Part shown: positions 15,035-22,398 of the stretch, in pieces
Position numbering within the stretch: position 1 is the stretch's first letter
How the letters are laid out: each line of letters opens with the position of its first letter
Translations under genes and position numbers: made by a program
Notes under the pieces: generated by a model
Seen by the model: only the letters and a program-made list of their open reading frames with translations
What the model was told of the DNA's origin: nothing
Databases searched by the model: none
NCBI GenBank assembly: GCA_905371715.1
Contig: CAJPLV010000012.1
Span: 1 to 31,761, forward strand
Direction of reading: 5' to 3'
Source of the DNA: Candidatus Saccharimonadota bacterium
GTDB taxonomy: Bacteria; Patescibacteriota; Saccharimonadia; Saccharimonadales; Saccharimonadaceae
DNA length: 31,761 nt

Positions 15035-15574
15035 ATGAAGCGAGCATATATTCTGTTAGTGTTGGCAGCCGCTCTGGTGGTGGGTCCGCTTGTGCACGCC
15101 GAAGGTTCGCAACCGATCGTGTTTAGTAGCACGCAGCTTGCACTGATCCGCGCGAACTGCGTGTCGGTTCGCTCGTCGTTGCAGCGGCTGCACGTGAACG
15201 ATGCGCTTGCGCGGGTGAATTTGGGGCGCGAATACGAAACGATTTCGAATAAATTGATGGCGCCGATGAATAGCCGTATCGCGCTCAATAAGCTCGACGG
15301 CGTTGCGGCTGCGAAAACGACAGTCGAATTTGACCGCGAGCTTGCGACGTTCCGCTCAAGCTATCAGCGCTACGAGGAGAGTGTTACGAAAACAATTGAC
15401 ATCGACTGCCAGGAGCGCCCCGTTGACTTTTACCAGATGATTGAGTACGCGCGCATGTACCGCGCCGAAGTCCGCCAAACTGTGATGAAAATGAGTGAGT
15501 TGATCAAAAAATACCGCGCGCAAATTGATACGATTTACCAAGCAAGCGGCAAAAAACAAGCGGGGGCAAAATGA
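15035..15574 (+). CDS. Secreted helical protein of unknown function
   Basis: 179 aa. A clear Sec signal peptide at residues 1-23 (KR, then a hydrophobic core, then VHA-EG) suggests cleavage after Ala22. The mature protein is predicted to be mostly alpha-helical with long amphipathic stretches (STQLALIRANCVSVRSSLQ; EYARMYRAEVRQTVMKMSEL) and two cysteines (about 43 and 128) that could pair outside the cell. It ends in a Lys/Gly-rich tail. No family is recognised, though proteins of this style are common in Saccharibacteria. It overlaps the next gene or abuts it closely, so the two are co-transcribed and probably work together at the cell surface. Confidence 0.7.
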   Translation: MKRAYILLVLAAALVVGPLVHAEGSQPIVFSSTQLALIRANCVSVRSSLQRLHVNDALARVNLGREYETISNKLMAPMNSRIALNKLDGVAAAKTTVEFDRELATFRSSYQRYEESVTKTIDIDCQERPVDFYQMIEYARMYRAEVRQTVMKMSELIKKYRAQIDTIYQASGKKQAGAK

Positions 15575-15588
15575 TGGAGGGAGCTGTC

Positions 15589-16005
15589 GTGCCGCATCTT
15601 AATCTTAACCAAGCCGCCGAGAATCGCCGCCGGAAGTTCCGCTTCGCGAGCATGATCATCTGCGTGATTGCGGTGGCGTGCACGCTCACGGGAATTTCGC
15701 TGCACATTTACAATGCGAGCGGGGCGGCGCAGGTTGATTTGAGCCGTCCGGGCTACCAGTCGGTGCGTAAAGAAGCTACCGCCAACACGTCGGACGAGCA
15801 GTTCTCGGCGACAGGCAATCTTGACGCCAAAGCATACTCGCAATTTAACGCGATGTACGACCGCCACGCCAAACGTACTGTCGACGCGCCGAGTTTCGGC
15901 GAAGAAGCGCTGTCTGATGATTCGCTGCAAATTTTTGCTGACACAAGTGCGAATAACGCGGCTAATCCCAGCTCAAGCGCGCCAGAAAGCCCGCCCGCAC
16001 AATGA
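15589..16005 (+). CDS. Single-pass membrane protein, partner of the 15035 gene
   Basis: About 138 aa. A basic N-terminus (AENRRRKFRF) precedes one membrane helix (about 21-41), followed by an extracytoplasmic region of about 95 residues that is Ser/Ala/Pro-rich at its end. The start is ambiguous: GTG 15589 has an ideal GGAGGG site (15576-15581), while ATG 15571 overlaps the previous stop (ATGATG) without a site. I prefer GTG 15589. The gene overlaps trmB by 4 nt (ATGA). Function unknown; co-expression with the secreted protein upstream suggests a shared envelope role. Confidence 0.65.
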   Translation: MPHLNLNQAAENRRRKFRFASMIICVIAVACTLTGISLHIYNASGAAQVDLSRPGYQSVRKEATANTSDEQFSATGNLDAKAYSQFNAMYDRHAKRTVDAPSFGEEALSDDSLQIFADTSANNAANPSSSAPESPPAQ

Positions 16006-16655
16006 GCCAACTGCTCGACCCGAACGACTTTATCATCACTCGCAAGCGTAAAAAATACCGCTTCGCCCTATTCGCAAACTCGCCGCTCTGCTTTGAGTTC
16101 AGCGAGTGGACGCCGCGTGCTGTTGATGTGCTAGAAATCGGCGCAGGAACGGGGTTATTTAGCGTGGAGCTGGCAGCGCGCCATCCCGAGCAGACATTTG
16201 TTGCGCTTGATGTTAAGGGCGATCGGCTGCAAAAAGGCGCGTGCCAGGCGGAGGCACGCGGGCTTAGCAATGTGTTTTTTGTGCGGGCGCGCGCAGATCA
16301 ATTAGCAGAACTCGTTGCTGCGCAATCGCTCCGCGCAATCTGGCTCACGTTTCCCGATCCGTTTCCGCGCCAGCGTTCGGCGGGCCGACGGCTCACGCAC
16401 CTGTATTTTCTGCGTATCTATGCCGAGCTGTTATGCTCTGATGGTAAATTGTTGCTTAAGCATGATAACCTTGATTTTTTCTGCTGGAGCCTGGAGCAGC
16501 TTGTCGCGGCACAGTGGCGTGTTCAGGAGCTATCGTTTGACCTGCACGAATCAAATCTGTATGATGAGTATAAAATTAAAACTACCTACGAACAGCGTTG
16601 GCTGGACGAAGGGCGAAAAACGAATTTTGTCTGCGCGAAGGCGTCTGCAAAATAA
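16002..16655 (+). CDS. trmB: tRNA (guanine-N7-)-methyltransferase
   Basis: 217 aa, Rossmann-fold SAM-dependent methyltransferase. The SAM site is VLEIGAGTGLFSVELAARHP; the family signature LTFPDPFPRQRSAGRRLTHLYFL corresponds to the TrmB motif TxPDPWxKxRHxKRR, followed by GKLLLKHDN. TrmB makes m7G46 in the variable loop of tRNAs. Trp in the PDPW motif is Phe here. The ATG overlaps the previous gene by 4 nt. The enzyme would act on tRNAs such as those encoded near 22-27 kb. Confidence 0.9.
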   Translation: MSQLLDPNDFIITRKRKKYRFALFANSPLCFEFSEWTPRAVDVLEIGAGTGLFSVELAARHPEQTFVALDVKGDRLQKGACQAEARGLSNVFFVRARADQLAELVAAQSLRAIWLTFPDPFPRQRSAGRRLTHLYFLRIYAELLCSDGKLLLKHDNLDFFCWSLEQLVAAQWRVQELSFDLHESNLYDEYKIKTTYEQRWLDEGRKTNFVCAKASAK

Positions 16656-16682
16656 TTGAAAGATGAACTGGAGAAAAAAATT

Positions 16683-17261
16683 ATGCCGCACATTCACACG
16701 CAACCAAATCAGCACGATGCTAGCGTGACGATGTTTATCATATGTATGGACGGTAATCAGCCACAGTTGTTGATGCATATGCACCGCAAACTTGGTAAGT
16801 TGATGCCGCCGGGCGGGCATGTTGAGCTTGATGAAACGCCGTGGGCGGCGGTTAGCCACGAACTTCAAGAGGAGACGGGTTATCGGTTGACTGAATTAGA
16901 TGTCATGCAGCCGAAATTGCGTATGAAATCAGCACGTGACATTACGGTTCATCCGCAGCCATTCGCGAGCAATACGCATGCGGTGACGCCGGAGCATTTT
17001 CATACTGATTTAGATTACCTCTTTATCGCGCGATTAAAGCCGAGCGCGCCGCCTGCTGAGGGTGAATCAACCGACTTTCGTTGGATGAGTGCAGCAGATG
17101 TTGCAGCACTCGACGAGACGCAAACATATCCGAATATTCAAGATTTTTGCGCCTATGTGTTTGAAAAATTGTTGCCAAGCGACGTTTGGGAGACTGTGCC
17201 GGCGACGAGCTACGACACAGCAGATACCACCGCAAAGTTTACGAGTAAGGAGGAGCTATGA
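16683..17261 (+). CDS. Nudix hydrolase
   Basis: 192 aa. The Nudix box is GGHVELDETPWAAVSHELQ followed by EETG (about residues 46-69): the metal-binding Glu residues are all present, but the usual Arg of the REU triplet is His and the Gly before the second acidic residue is Asp. Nudix enzymes hydrolyse nucleoside diphosphates linked to another group. A longer histidine-rich stretch follows the box (HAVTPEHFHTDLDYLFIARL), typical of one Nudix subgroup. ATG 16683 is preferred to the upstream TTG 16656 since GGAGA lies 8-9 nt before it. It overlaps the MazG-like gene by 4 nt, suggesting a joint nucleotide-sanitation unit. The substrate is unknown. Confidence 0.88.
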   Translation: MPHIHTQPNQHDASVTMFIICMDGNQPQLLMHMHRKLGKLMPPGGHVELDETPWAAVSHELQEETGYRLTELDVMQPKLRMKSARDITVHPQPFASNTHAVTPEHFHTDLDYLFIARLKPSAPPAEGESTDFRWMSAADVAALDETQTYPNIQDFCAYVFEKLLPSDVWETVPATSYDTADTTAKFTSKEEL

Positions 17262-17599
17262 CGATTAATGATTATTCGCAGCAAGCCCTTCGCACATTGC
17301 TCGGCGAGCATGCTTACGGCGAGGTTGACGCTAAATTGATGGCGCAAGTGTTGGGCTTGGGCGGTGAATCGGGCGAAGTACTCGAAAAATTCAAGAAAAT
17401 CTTGCGCGACAAGCAGGGTAGGATTTCTGATAGCGATCGCATAGCAATTGTTAAAGAACTTGGCGACGTTCTTTGGTATGTCAATGCCATCGCTCATCTT
17501 GTTGGTTCAAGCCTTGAGGAGGTTGCGCGTCTCAATAACGAAAAGCTTGCTAGCCGTCAGCGCCGCGATCGGCTGCAGGGCAGCGGCGATAACCGCTGA
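17258..17599 (+). CDS. MazG-like nucleotide pyrophosphohydrolase
   Basis: 113 aa, all-alpha NTP pyrophosphatase fold of single-domain MazG type. The metal-binding motif is GLGGESGEVLEKFKK (ExxE, about 35-49) and a second acidic motif is KELGDVLWYVNAIA (ExxxD). It ends with the typical basic GSGDNR tail. The family converts (d)NTPs to monophosphates plus pyrophosphate. A strong AAGGAGGAG site precedes ATG 17258, which overlaps the Nudix stop by 4 nt. It ends 10 bases from the convergent murC gene. Confidence 0.88.
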   Translation: MTINDYSQQALRTLLGEHAYGEVDAKLMAQVLGLGGESGEVLEKFKKILRDKQGRISDSDRIAIVKELGDVLWYVNAIAHLVGSSLEEVARLNNEKLASRQRRDRLQGSGDNR

Positions 17600-17609
17600 C
17601 TTAGCGTCT

Positions 17610-18911
17610 TTATGCAGCGGGCGCGTCGTTAGCGTTATCAATTTTTTCCGTCGTACTCGCTTTTGCTAGCTGCTCTCGCAGCCAACCATCAATCGTACCT
17701 GCGCCCATGCATAACACCAGTTTGCCGCCGCGCCGCGCCGCTTCAATATGCCGCCACAACTCGTCGTTAAGTTCGGCATAATGGACGGCATTACGATTCG
17801 TTAGATTGCCCGCTAATTCTTGCGGCGTTAATATTGGTAGCCTTGGATCTTCGCGCGTTAGGTATGTCGGCAGCCAGTAGATCTCTTCGGCAAGCTCCAT
17901 GCAGCCGTCGTATTGGTCGCGGATTTCGTGCTGGCGGACGTTTTGATGCGGCTGATATACGAGTACGACATGGTTTGACAGTTCGCGCGCCATCTGCAGC
18001 GTGGCGGCTATTTCAACCGGATGATGTCCGTAATCGCTGTATAAATTATCTGCTAACTTTTCAAAGCGGCGCGAGGTGCCGGGGAAGCTCGACAGCGCTG
18101 CCAGGACGGCGTGCTGCTGCCCGAGTTTCAAATATTCGCAGGCTTTCGCAATGAGCGTTGCGTTGGCGCGGTTGTGTGCGCCCGCTAGCCGAAGCGGCAT
18201 AACCTCGCTATCTTTGAGCAGCCACGTGTTTTTCGGCGTTTGCAAACCGGAAAATGTGTCGCGCAGCCACATGACAGTTTGCTTTGACTGCGTTAAAAAG
18301 CGCTCAAACGCAGCGCGGTAATCGCCTTCGGTCGGGTAGGTGTCCGGGTGGTCGTAGTCAAGCGATGTGATGATCGAAATGTCAGGCTCAAAATGCAAAA
18401 AGTTATAATCAAATTCGTCGCATTCGTACACAAAGTAGCGTGAGTTCGGATCAAAATTCCCGGCAGGAGCAAATGATGTCGTCGCCCCGATCGAAAAGCT
18501 TACTGGTATATCCAGCTGGCGAAATACCCACACCATCATCGCCGTGGTGGTAGTTTTGCCGTGCGTGCCGGCGATGGCAATGAGGTTGAGTCTTTTTTCG
18601 CCGATGATGTAATTAATCAACTCGTCGCGTTTCGCTAGGTGCAATCCTAATTCGCGTGCTTTAAGCAATTCCGGATGGTCGTTCGGCAAGCCGGCGGTGT
18701 ATACAAACCAGTCAATTGATTGCTGCCGGTGGCAGTACATTAAGTAATCGCCCGTTTGATCGGTGCTCACGGGAATACCGCGCTCTTGCAATTCGCGCGT
18801 TGTGAGGCTTTCCTGCGCATCGCTGCCGTGCACAATATGGCCGGCGTCGCGTGCGATCTCTGCGAGCGGACCCAGCCCGACGCCACCGATACCCGAAAAG
18901 TAGATATTCAT
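17610..18911 (-). CDS. murC: UDP-N-acetylmuramate--L-alanine ligase (MurC-type)
   Basis: 433 aa. The opening MNIYFSGIGGVGLGPLAEIA is the MurC UDP-binding motif; the ATP site is IAIAGTHGKTTTTAMM; later motifs include ECDEFDYNFLHFEPD and SLDYDHPDTYP, then SDYGHHPVEI, all matching the Mur ligase family. MurC adds L-alanine to UDP-MurNAc, the first step of the wall peptide. The GHHP motif favours MurC over the related Mpl. The start at 18911 has TGCTATACT ending 6 nt upstream; the in-frame extension to 19211 crosses the divergent gene and is rejected. Near neighbours include murJ and an FtsB/DivIC-like gene, but not a dcw cluster. Confidence 0.92.
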   Translation of the reverse strand: MNIYFSGIGGVGLGPLAEIARDAGHIVHGSDAQESLTTRELQERGIPVSTDQTGDYLMYCHRQQSIDWFVYTAGLPNDHPELLKARELGLHLAKRDELINYIIGEKRLNLIAIAGTHGKTTTTAMMVWVFRQLDIPVSFSIGATTSFAPAGNFDPNSRYFVYECDEFDYNFLHFEPDISIITSLDYDHPDTYPTEGDYRAAFERFLTQSKQTVMWLRDTFSGLQTPKNTWLLKDSEVMPLRLAGAHNRANATLIAKACEYLKLGQQHAVLAALSSFPGTSRRFEKLADNLYSDYGHHPVEIAATLQMARELSNHVVLVYQPHQNVRQHEIRDQYDGCMELAEEIYWLPTYLTREDPRLPILTPQELAGNLTNRNAVHYAELNDELWRHIEAARRGGKLVLCMGAGTIDGWLREQLAKASTTEKIDNANDAPAA

Positions 18912-18917
18912 ATCTTT

Positions 18918-18953
18918 AGTATAGCATGCTCGGCGCTTATGATATGGTATACT
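18918..18953. promoter_or_regulatory. Divergent murC / 18979 promoters
   Basis: Minus: TGCTATACT (18918-18926) ending 6 nt before the murC ATG. Plus: TGGTATACT (18945-18953) ending 8 nt before an ATG at 18962. The two -10 boxes are only about 20 bases apart, so the promoters probably interfere with each other. Confidence 0.55.
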
Positions 18954-18961
18954 AATAGAGT

Positions 18962-18979
18962 ATGAAGGTGGGGCGATAG
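18962..18979 (+). CDS. Possible 5-codon leader peptide (MKVGR)
   Basis: ATG-AAG-GTG-GGG-CGA-TAG begins 8 nt after an extended -10 box, where a leaderless mRNA would start. Its stop TAG shares its last base with the GTG start of the membrane protein at 18979, and its coding bases contain the AGGTGGGG ribosome site of that gene. It may couple or meter translation, or may be chance. Confidence 0.3.
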   Translation: MKVGR

Positions 18980-19605
18980 TGGCAGACAAGCGCTCAATTC
19001 GGCGCGACATCAAAAAATTGCAGCGCGTCAAAACGTGGCAGCTATTGATTTTATTGATTCTGGCAGGGTTTCTATCAGCAACATTCCTGCGTCTCAATAA
19101 TACGGGCATGGTACAGCGCCGTAATGCTGTCGCTGCCGCCGATAAAGTAGGCGATACGCAGCAAATCACCGAGCGGCTGGCGGAATTACAGCGATACACT
19201 ACTGCGCACATGAACGCAAGCAGCAGTGTAATTTATTTGCAGCATCAATATGATCGCGACGCGCAAGCGGCGATTAAGGCGGTGTCAAATACTTCATCGG
19301 AAGGCGCTACCGCCAATGCGCGCGCCGAAGCCGTTTGCCATCCGCAGTACTCTGGCTGGTCGACGGCATATATGCAGTGTGTTTTGGCGGAGCTTGCAAA
19401 ATATCCGACGTCAGACAAGCTTGCCGAACCGAAGCTGCCCAATACCGAATTATACCGCTACGAATTCGTATCGCCATTGTGGTCGCCCGATTTTGCTGGG
19501 TTTAGTTTGCTGCTGGTCGGTTTTTTGGTTTTTATCATCATCGTGCGGTTGATTAGCATGGGCATTTTACGAATTTTGCTTCGCCGCCATTACCGCTCAA
19601 TTTGA
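18979..19605 (+). CDS. Two-helix membrane protein of unknown function
   Basis: 208 aa starting at GTG 18979, with AGGTGGGG (18967-18973) as ribosome site. A basic N-terminus (RSIRRDIKKLQRVK) is followed by a membrane helix at about 20-40, then about 125 mostly helical extracytoplasmic residues with two cysteines about 15 apart (AVCHPQYSG, AYMQCVL), and a C-terminal membrane helix at about 175-198 with a basic end. The last 16 bases overlap the end of the convergent metalloprotease gene, and the 3' end carries one copy of the 14-bp direct repeat. No family recognised. Confidence 0.7.
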   Translation: MADKRSIRRDIKKLQRVKTWQLLILLILAGFLSATFLRLNNTGMVQRRNAVAAADKVGDTQQITERLAELQRYTTAHMNASSSVIYLQHQYDRDAQAAIKAVSNTSSEGATANARAEAVCHPQYSGWSTAYMQCVLAELAKYPTSDKLAEPKLPNTELYRYEFVSPLWSPDFAGFSLLLVGFLVFIIIVRLISMGILRILLRRHYRSI

Positions 19606-20621
19606 TTCTGAACTTGCCCGCTCCAACCCTCATCGACAGTCAGCCCAATCACTGCATCAAATAATTCTCTATCTATTAATCTTTTGTCCTGTAGGTACTG
19701 TCGTAGTATCGGTACCATATGTAAGCTTGCCCAATTAATATATTGATTAGGCGATGGGTGACCTTTAGCGCGTAATTTATTAAAAGACGCTTCTAGTTCA
19801 TCAAAGGATGGGCGCGTATCACCAAGCAACTCTAGACCCAAGAGACCGCCAATAGTACGACTTGCAACCGTATAAGCAAATAATTCATTATATACCGCAC
19901 GCCAATTATATCCTGTAGGTGGTCTTATTTTACGAGGTGCTATGTTTGTCTGGTACGATGCTTTGGCGGAATCTGCAAACGACTGCGAAGCGTGCGCCAA
20001 CAAGTGAGTATACTCATGAAAAATTGTCACCATCGTACCTTGTTTTGTAGCTTTGCCTAAGTCGCGTGGCGGGCGCAGTAAAATAAAATCAGTATTTCTG
20101 ATAGTATGACCAGCTGCACCAAGCGGTCGTAGACTTGGTAGTAATAGAAATATTTTTACATCACGCACATTATCCTCAGATAGCCCTAGAAATATTGCTA
20201 ATCTTCTGAGTGTGTATTCAACATTATGGCATGAAAACTGGTTTATGTAATGCTGCCACTGCGCTAATAACGCCTGATTCTCGTTCCATAGAAATTCGAA
20301 CTGTGAGTGTAGTGGTTTGCTGATCTTTACGATCTTTTGTGCGTCATGGCTCTGAGCATTTCCACTATATAATTGCGCTAATAATCCGTATGGACTAGCT
20401 TGCTGATGTAAAATTGCTCGTATAGCATTTAAGACTGATTCATTTTCTGTCGTTATCGTCTGTTGATAATAATCAAGCAATTTCTCATTGTGTGCATATG
20501 ATTTATCCCACCGTGCTATCACTTGGAGCCAGTAAAAAAATGCTACAGCATCATCGAGCTTTGCTCGTAACTTCACATCATTATTGCCCGTTGCGTCGTG
20601 TAATAAATCATCCGCCGCCAT
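19590..20621 (-). CDS. Zincin-type metalloprotease-like protein
   Basis: About 343 aa from ATG 20621 (356 aa if ATG 20660 is used). It has a zinc-protease motif HEYTH (about 202-206) and a likely third ligand Glu247 in the segment RAVYNELFAY, i.e. HExxH...E of the gluzincin type. The N-terminal half is helical; there is no signal peptide or membrane helix, so the protein is probably cytosolic or released by another route. The HEYTHLLAHASQSFADSAKA region resembles the Hex-TH active-site helix of many poorly characterised peptidases. The gene is A+T-richer than its neighbours and is framed by a 14-bp direct repeat. A TGCTATAAT -10 (20641-20649, complement) overlaps the longer start, favouring 20621; an out-of-frame ATG at 20632 would open a 19-codon frame. 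Substrate unknown. Confidence 0.7.
   Translation of the reverse strand: MAADDLLHDATGNNDVKLRAKLDDAVAFFYWLQVIARWDKSYAHNEKLLDYYQQTITTENESVLNAIRAILHQQASPYGLLAQLYSGNAQSHDAQKIVKISKPLHSQFEFLWNENQALLAQWQHYINQFSCHNVEYTLRRLAIFLGLSEDNVRDVKIFLLLPSLRPLGAAGHTIRNTDFILLRPPRDLGKATKQGTMVTIFHEYTHLLAHASQSFADSAKASYQTNIAPRKIRPPTGYNWRAVYNELFAYTVASRTIGGLLGLELLGDTRPSFDELEASFNKLRAKGHPSPNQYINWASLHMVPILRQYLQDKRLIDRELFDAVIGLTVDEGWSGQVQNQIER
19594..19607. repeat. Direct repeat, left copy (14 bp)
   Basis: CGCTCAATTTGATT, identical to 20661-20674 (17 bp with one mismatch if extended). It includes the stop codon of the membrane protein gene and the last codons of the convergent metalloprotease gene. Confidence 0.75.
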
Positions 20622-20660
20622 ATCGTGTTCATATTCTATGATTATAGCACGTTCTAACAT

Positions 20661-20674
20661 CGCTCAATTTGATT
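20661..20674. repeat. Direct repeat, right copy (14 bp)
   Basis: Same 14 bases as 19594-19607, immediately outside the upstream-most possible start (20660) of the metalloprotease gene. Confidence 0.75.
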
Positions 20675-20697
20675 TTGTGCTATAGAGGTAGCAGGTG

Positions 20698-20758
20698 TTG
20701 ACAATGGTTATACGTATACGCTAAGCTAGCAGGTGTAACCAGACACTTAAACAGGAGG
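20698..20758 (+). promoter_or_regulatory. Promoter and ribosome site of the 77-aa gene
   Basis: TTGACA (20698-20703) with a candidate -10 TAAGCT (20722-20727, 18-bp spacing) and a perfect AGGAGG at 20753-20758, eight bases before ATG 20767. A consensus -35 and ribosome site suggest strong expression. Confidence 0.5.
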
Positions 20759-20766
20759 TATCACTT

Positions 20767-21000
20767 ATGGCGTATCAGCACACGAACTCGAAGGGCGTTA
20801 CGTATTATTTGCACAAGACTGAGTCCGTTCTGCGCGGCGGCAAGCACCAAATTATCTACTTTTTTGCCAAGGTAGCGAAGAATAAAAAAGGCACGCCGTG
20901 CGACCTGCCGGAAGACCGTTTTGTTAAAGAAAATCCGCGCAACGGCTTTTTGACTGTCTCGAAGAAAAAAGACGACGACGGTTCCAATAAAGCGGAATAG
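20767..21000 (+). CDS. Small basic conserved-type protein (77 aa)
   Basis: A short, lysine-rich soluble protein. The first half reads as beta strands (GVTYYLHKTESVLRGGKHQ, then IIYFFAKVAK), followed by a DLPEDRFVKENPRNGFLTV segment and a charged tail. Small proteins of this pattern appear in Saccharibacteria genomes (from memory), but I know of no function. Its strong promoter, consensus AGGAGG and private terminator point to an abundant single-gene transcript; nucleic-acid binding is possible from its charge but unproven. Confidence 0.7.
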   Translation: MAYQHTNSKGVTYYLHKTESVLRGGKHQIIYFFAKVAKNKKGTPCDLPEDRFVKENPRNGFLTVSKKKDDDGSNKAE

Positions 21001-21015
21001 GAATAGTTTTTAGAG

Positions 21016-21052
21016 TAGCCTCGCTTTAGGGATAAGGGCGGGGCTATTTTAT
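21016..21052 (+). terminator. Terminator of the 77-aa gene
   Basis: A 9-bp stem (21016-21024 with 21038-21046, one G-U) followed by TTTTATT, starting 16 bases after the stop codon. Confidence 0.75.
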
Positions 21053-21091
21053 TAGATAAGTCCGAGCGGCATAGCTAGAGGAGAAGAATGC

Positions 21092-21355
21092 ATGGCGACA
21101 CGGTATAGCGATAATATCATTGACATTATTAAGTTCACTGCTCGCAGCGCTGTACTTGAAGATTATATAATCTCTTGGGGTTATCAGCTGCTTGATGTGC
21201 TGTATCGGGTATCGCGGTATGATGAGATTGAAGCAGTTCACGAATTAATTTTGGAATTTTCGGCGCTAACTGAACGCTATGGCGAGTGCGTACATTCTTT
21301 TCGTGAAGATATAGTGTTAGTTTACTTGAAGCATGTCAACTTAGGCGCGATGTAA
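21092..21355 (+). CDS. Hypothetical protein (87 aa)
   Basis: A helical, acidic protein with no membrane segment (DNIIDIIKFTARSAVLEDYI; EIEAVHELILEFSALTERYG). GAGGAGAAG (21077-21085) serves as ribosome site; the ATG at 21088 opens a six-codon frame only, so ATG 21092 is the start. Its stop overlaps the next ATG by one base (TAATG), so both are one operon. Not recognised. Confidence 0.6.
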   Translation: MATRYSDNIIDIIKFTARSAVLEDYIISWGYQLLDVLYRVSRYDEIEAVHELILEFSALTERYGECVHSFREDIVLVYLKHVNLGAM

Positions 21356-21588
21356 TGGCGCGCGGCGATAATTCTCAGGAGTGGCTGCACTATGCCGCCG
21401 ATATGATCGTGGTGCTAAATAACTTGTATCGGGATAGAACTATTGAGAAATATACGTGCGGCGATGGCGTGATGGTGGACATTGCAAACTATCGCGCACA
21501 AACTGCGATCGACATGAAGCGCCCAAAGGTGGAGACGGAATATCTAGAGGAAAATCTCGCGTATCTTGAGGCGCAAATATTACAATAA
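21355..21588 (+). CDS. Hypothetical protein (77 aa)
   Basis: An acidic, helical protein (HYAADMIVVLNNLYRDRT; TEYLEENLAYLEAQILQ) coupled to the gene before it through TAATG. It contains two near-contiguous helices that could form a dimer. No family recognised; followed at once by a terminator. Confidence 0.6.
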   Translation: MARGDNSQEWLHYAADMIVVLNNLYRDRTIEKYTCGDGVMVDIANYRAQTAIDMKRPKVETEYLEENLAYLEAQILQ

Positions 21589-21589
21589 T

Positions 21590-21608
21590 AAGCGCTTGCG
21601 CTTTTTTT
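21590..21608 (+). terminator. Terminator after the 21092-21588 pair
   Basis: Stem AAGCGC/GCGCTT (21590-21595 with 21598-21603), 2-nt loop, then a run of five or more T, directly after the stop. Confidence 0.75.
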
Positions 21609-21620
21609 CGAAACACGATA

Positions 21621-21683
21621 TGCTACATATAGAAACAAACAGGTGCCAAACTTGCCCTTCGTTCCCCGACGAAGGGCTTTTTG
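21621..21683 (+). ncRNA. Candidate short transcript ending in a strong terminator
   Basis: Between two terminators lies an extended -10-like TGCTACATA (21621-21629), about 25 unpaired bases, then a 9-bp GC-rich hairpin (21654-21662 with 21669-21677) followed by TTTTT. A CCAAAC/GTTTGG pair (21647-21652 with 21683-21688) could compete with or extend the stem. No open frame is present. It could be a small RNA or merely a second terminator for the upstream operon. Confidence 0.3.
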
Positions 21684-21753
21684 TTTGGTAGTGCGCGGTG
21701 CCTTTTATGCCAGTCTCAGACCCCGCAAAATAATTGTAAAAATGTAGTAATTA

Positions 21754-21769
21754 TGTTATAATACGGCGT
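21754..21769 (+). promoter_or_regulatory. Extended -10 of the 21770 gene
   Basis: TGTTATAAT (21754-21762) ends 7 nt before ATG 21770; no ribosome site, leaderless layout. Confidence 0.6.
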
Positions 21770-22369
21770 ATGGGCAACTATAGATCTTCTGGGAATTTTA
21801 TGCCGTCAATATCGCTTGACCAGCCTCTGCCGGGGATAGATGACATGCTGGAGGCGTGCCAGAGCGGTGGTAATGTCGATTCAACGAACTCGCACGAGCG
21901 TCAGCGAGAACGGGAGGATTTACTCGCTATGGCGATTGAAGAAAAAACTCTGAAAGCGAAAATTGATGCAAAACGCCGCGATAGCGCAGGAAAACGTGCG
22001 CTTATTGCGCAGTGGCGTGAATGCAACTACGTGCTCTACCGAGCACTCGCAGCGCGCGCGGGCATTAACCCTGAATCAATCGTTTCGAAGAACTTGAGAA
22101 CAGGCAAGATCGTGTATCACACAGAAGCGGACGGTTATGTTACGGTACTTGCGGCGCGGCGTAAACTGTACGATGATACCACCCGCCGCGAACAAGAAAC
22201 GCAAAAAATAGCAACGTTGCAGGCGCGGCGCGAAAGTGCGCCCGTGCGGCAGCAAGCACCCGCGAGCAGGTTAGGGCAATGCGTAATTACGGATACTACT
22301 AATTTACGCCGCTGGGAAAGCTTTGACCACGCTGAGCGCGCTAGCGGCGCATATCTTGAACGTGATTGA
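21770..22369 (+). CDS. Hypothetical protein (199 aa)
   Basis: Soluble and highly charged. A long helical, probably coiled-coil stretch (about 40-85, HERQREREDLLAMAIEEKT onward) is followed by a small globular part with SIVSKNLRTGKIVYHTEADG and a second charged helix (about 135-165). No membrane segment or catalytic motif is evident. No family recognised. The gene is a single transcription unit between the candidate small RNA and the convergent tRNA. Confidence 0.65.
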   Translation: MGNYRSSGNFMPSISLDQPLPGIDDMLEACQSGGNVDSTNSHERQREREDLLAMAIEEKTLKAKIDAKRRDSAGKRALIAQWRECNYVLYRALAARAGINPESIVSKNLRTGKIVYHTEADGYVTVLAARRKLYDDTTRREQETQKIATLQARRESAPVRQQAPASRLGQCVITDTTNLRRWESFDHAERASGAYLERD

Positions 22370-22398
22370 TGAATGCTTATGCAAACTAAATAATTCCG

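Noticed and set aside
20630..20632. ATG placed where a leaderless start would be, before the metalloprotease
   Set aside because: It is out of frame and opens only a 19-codon frame; kept as a note on start uncertainty.
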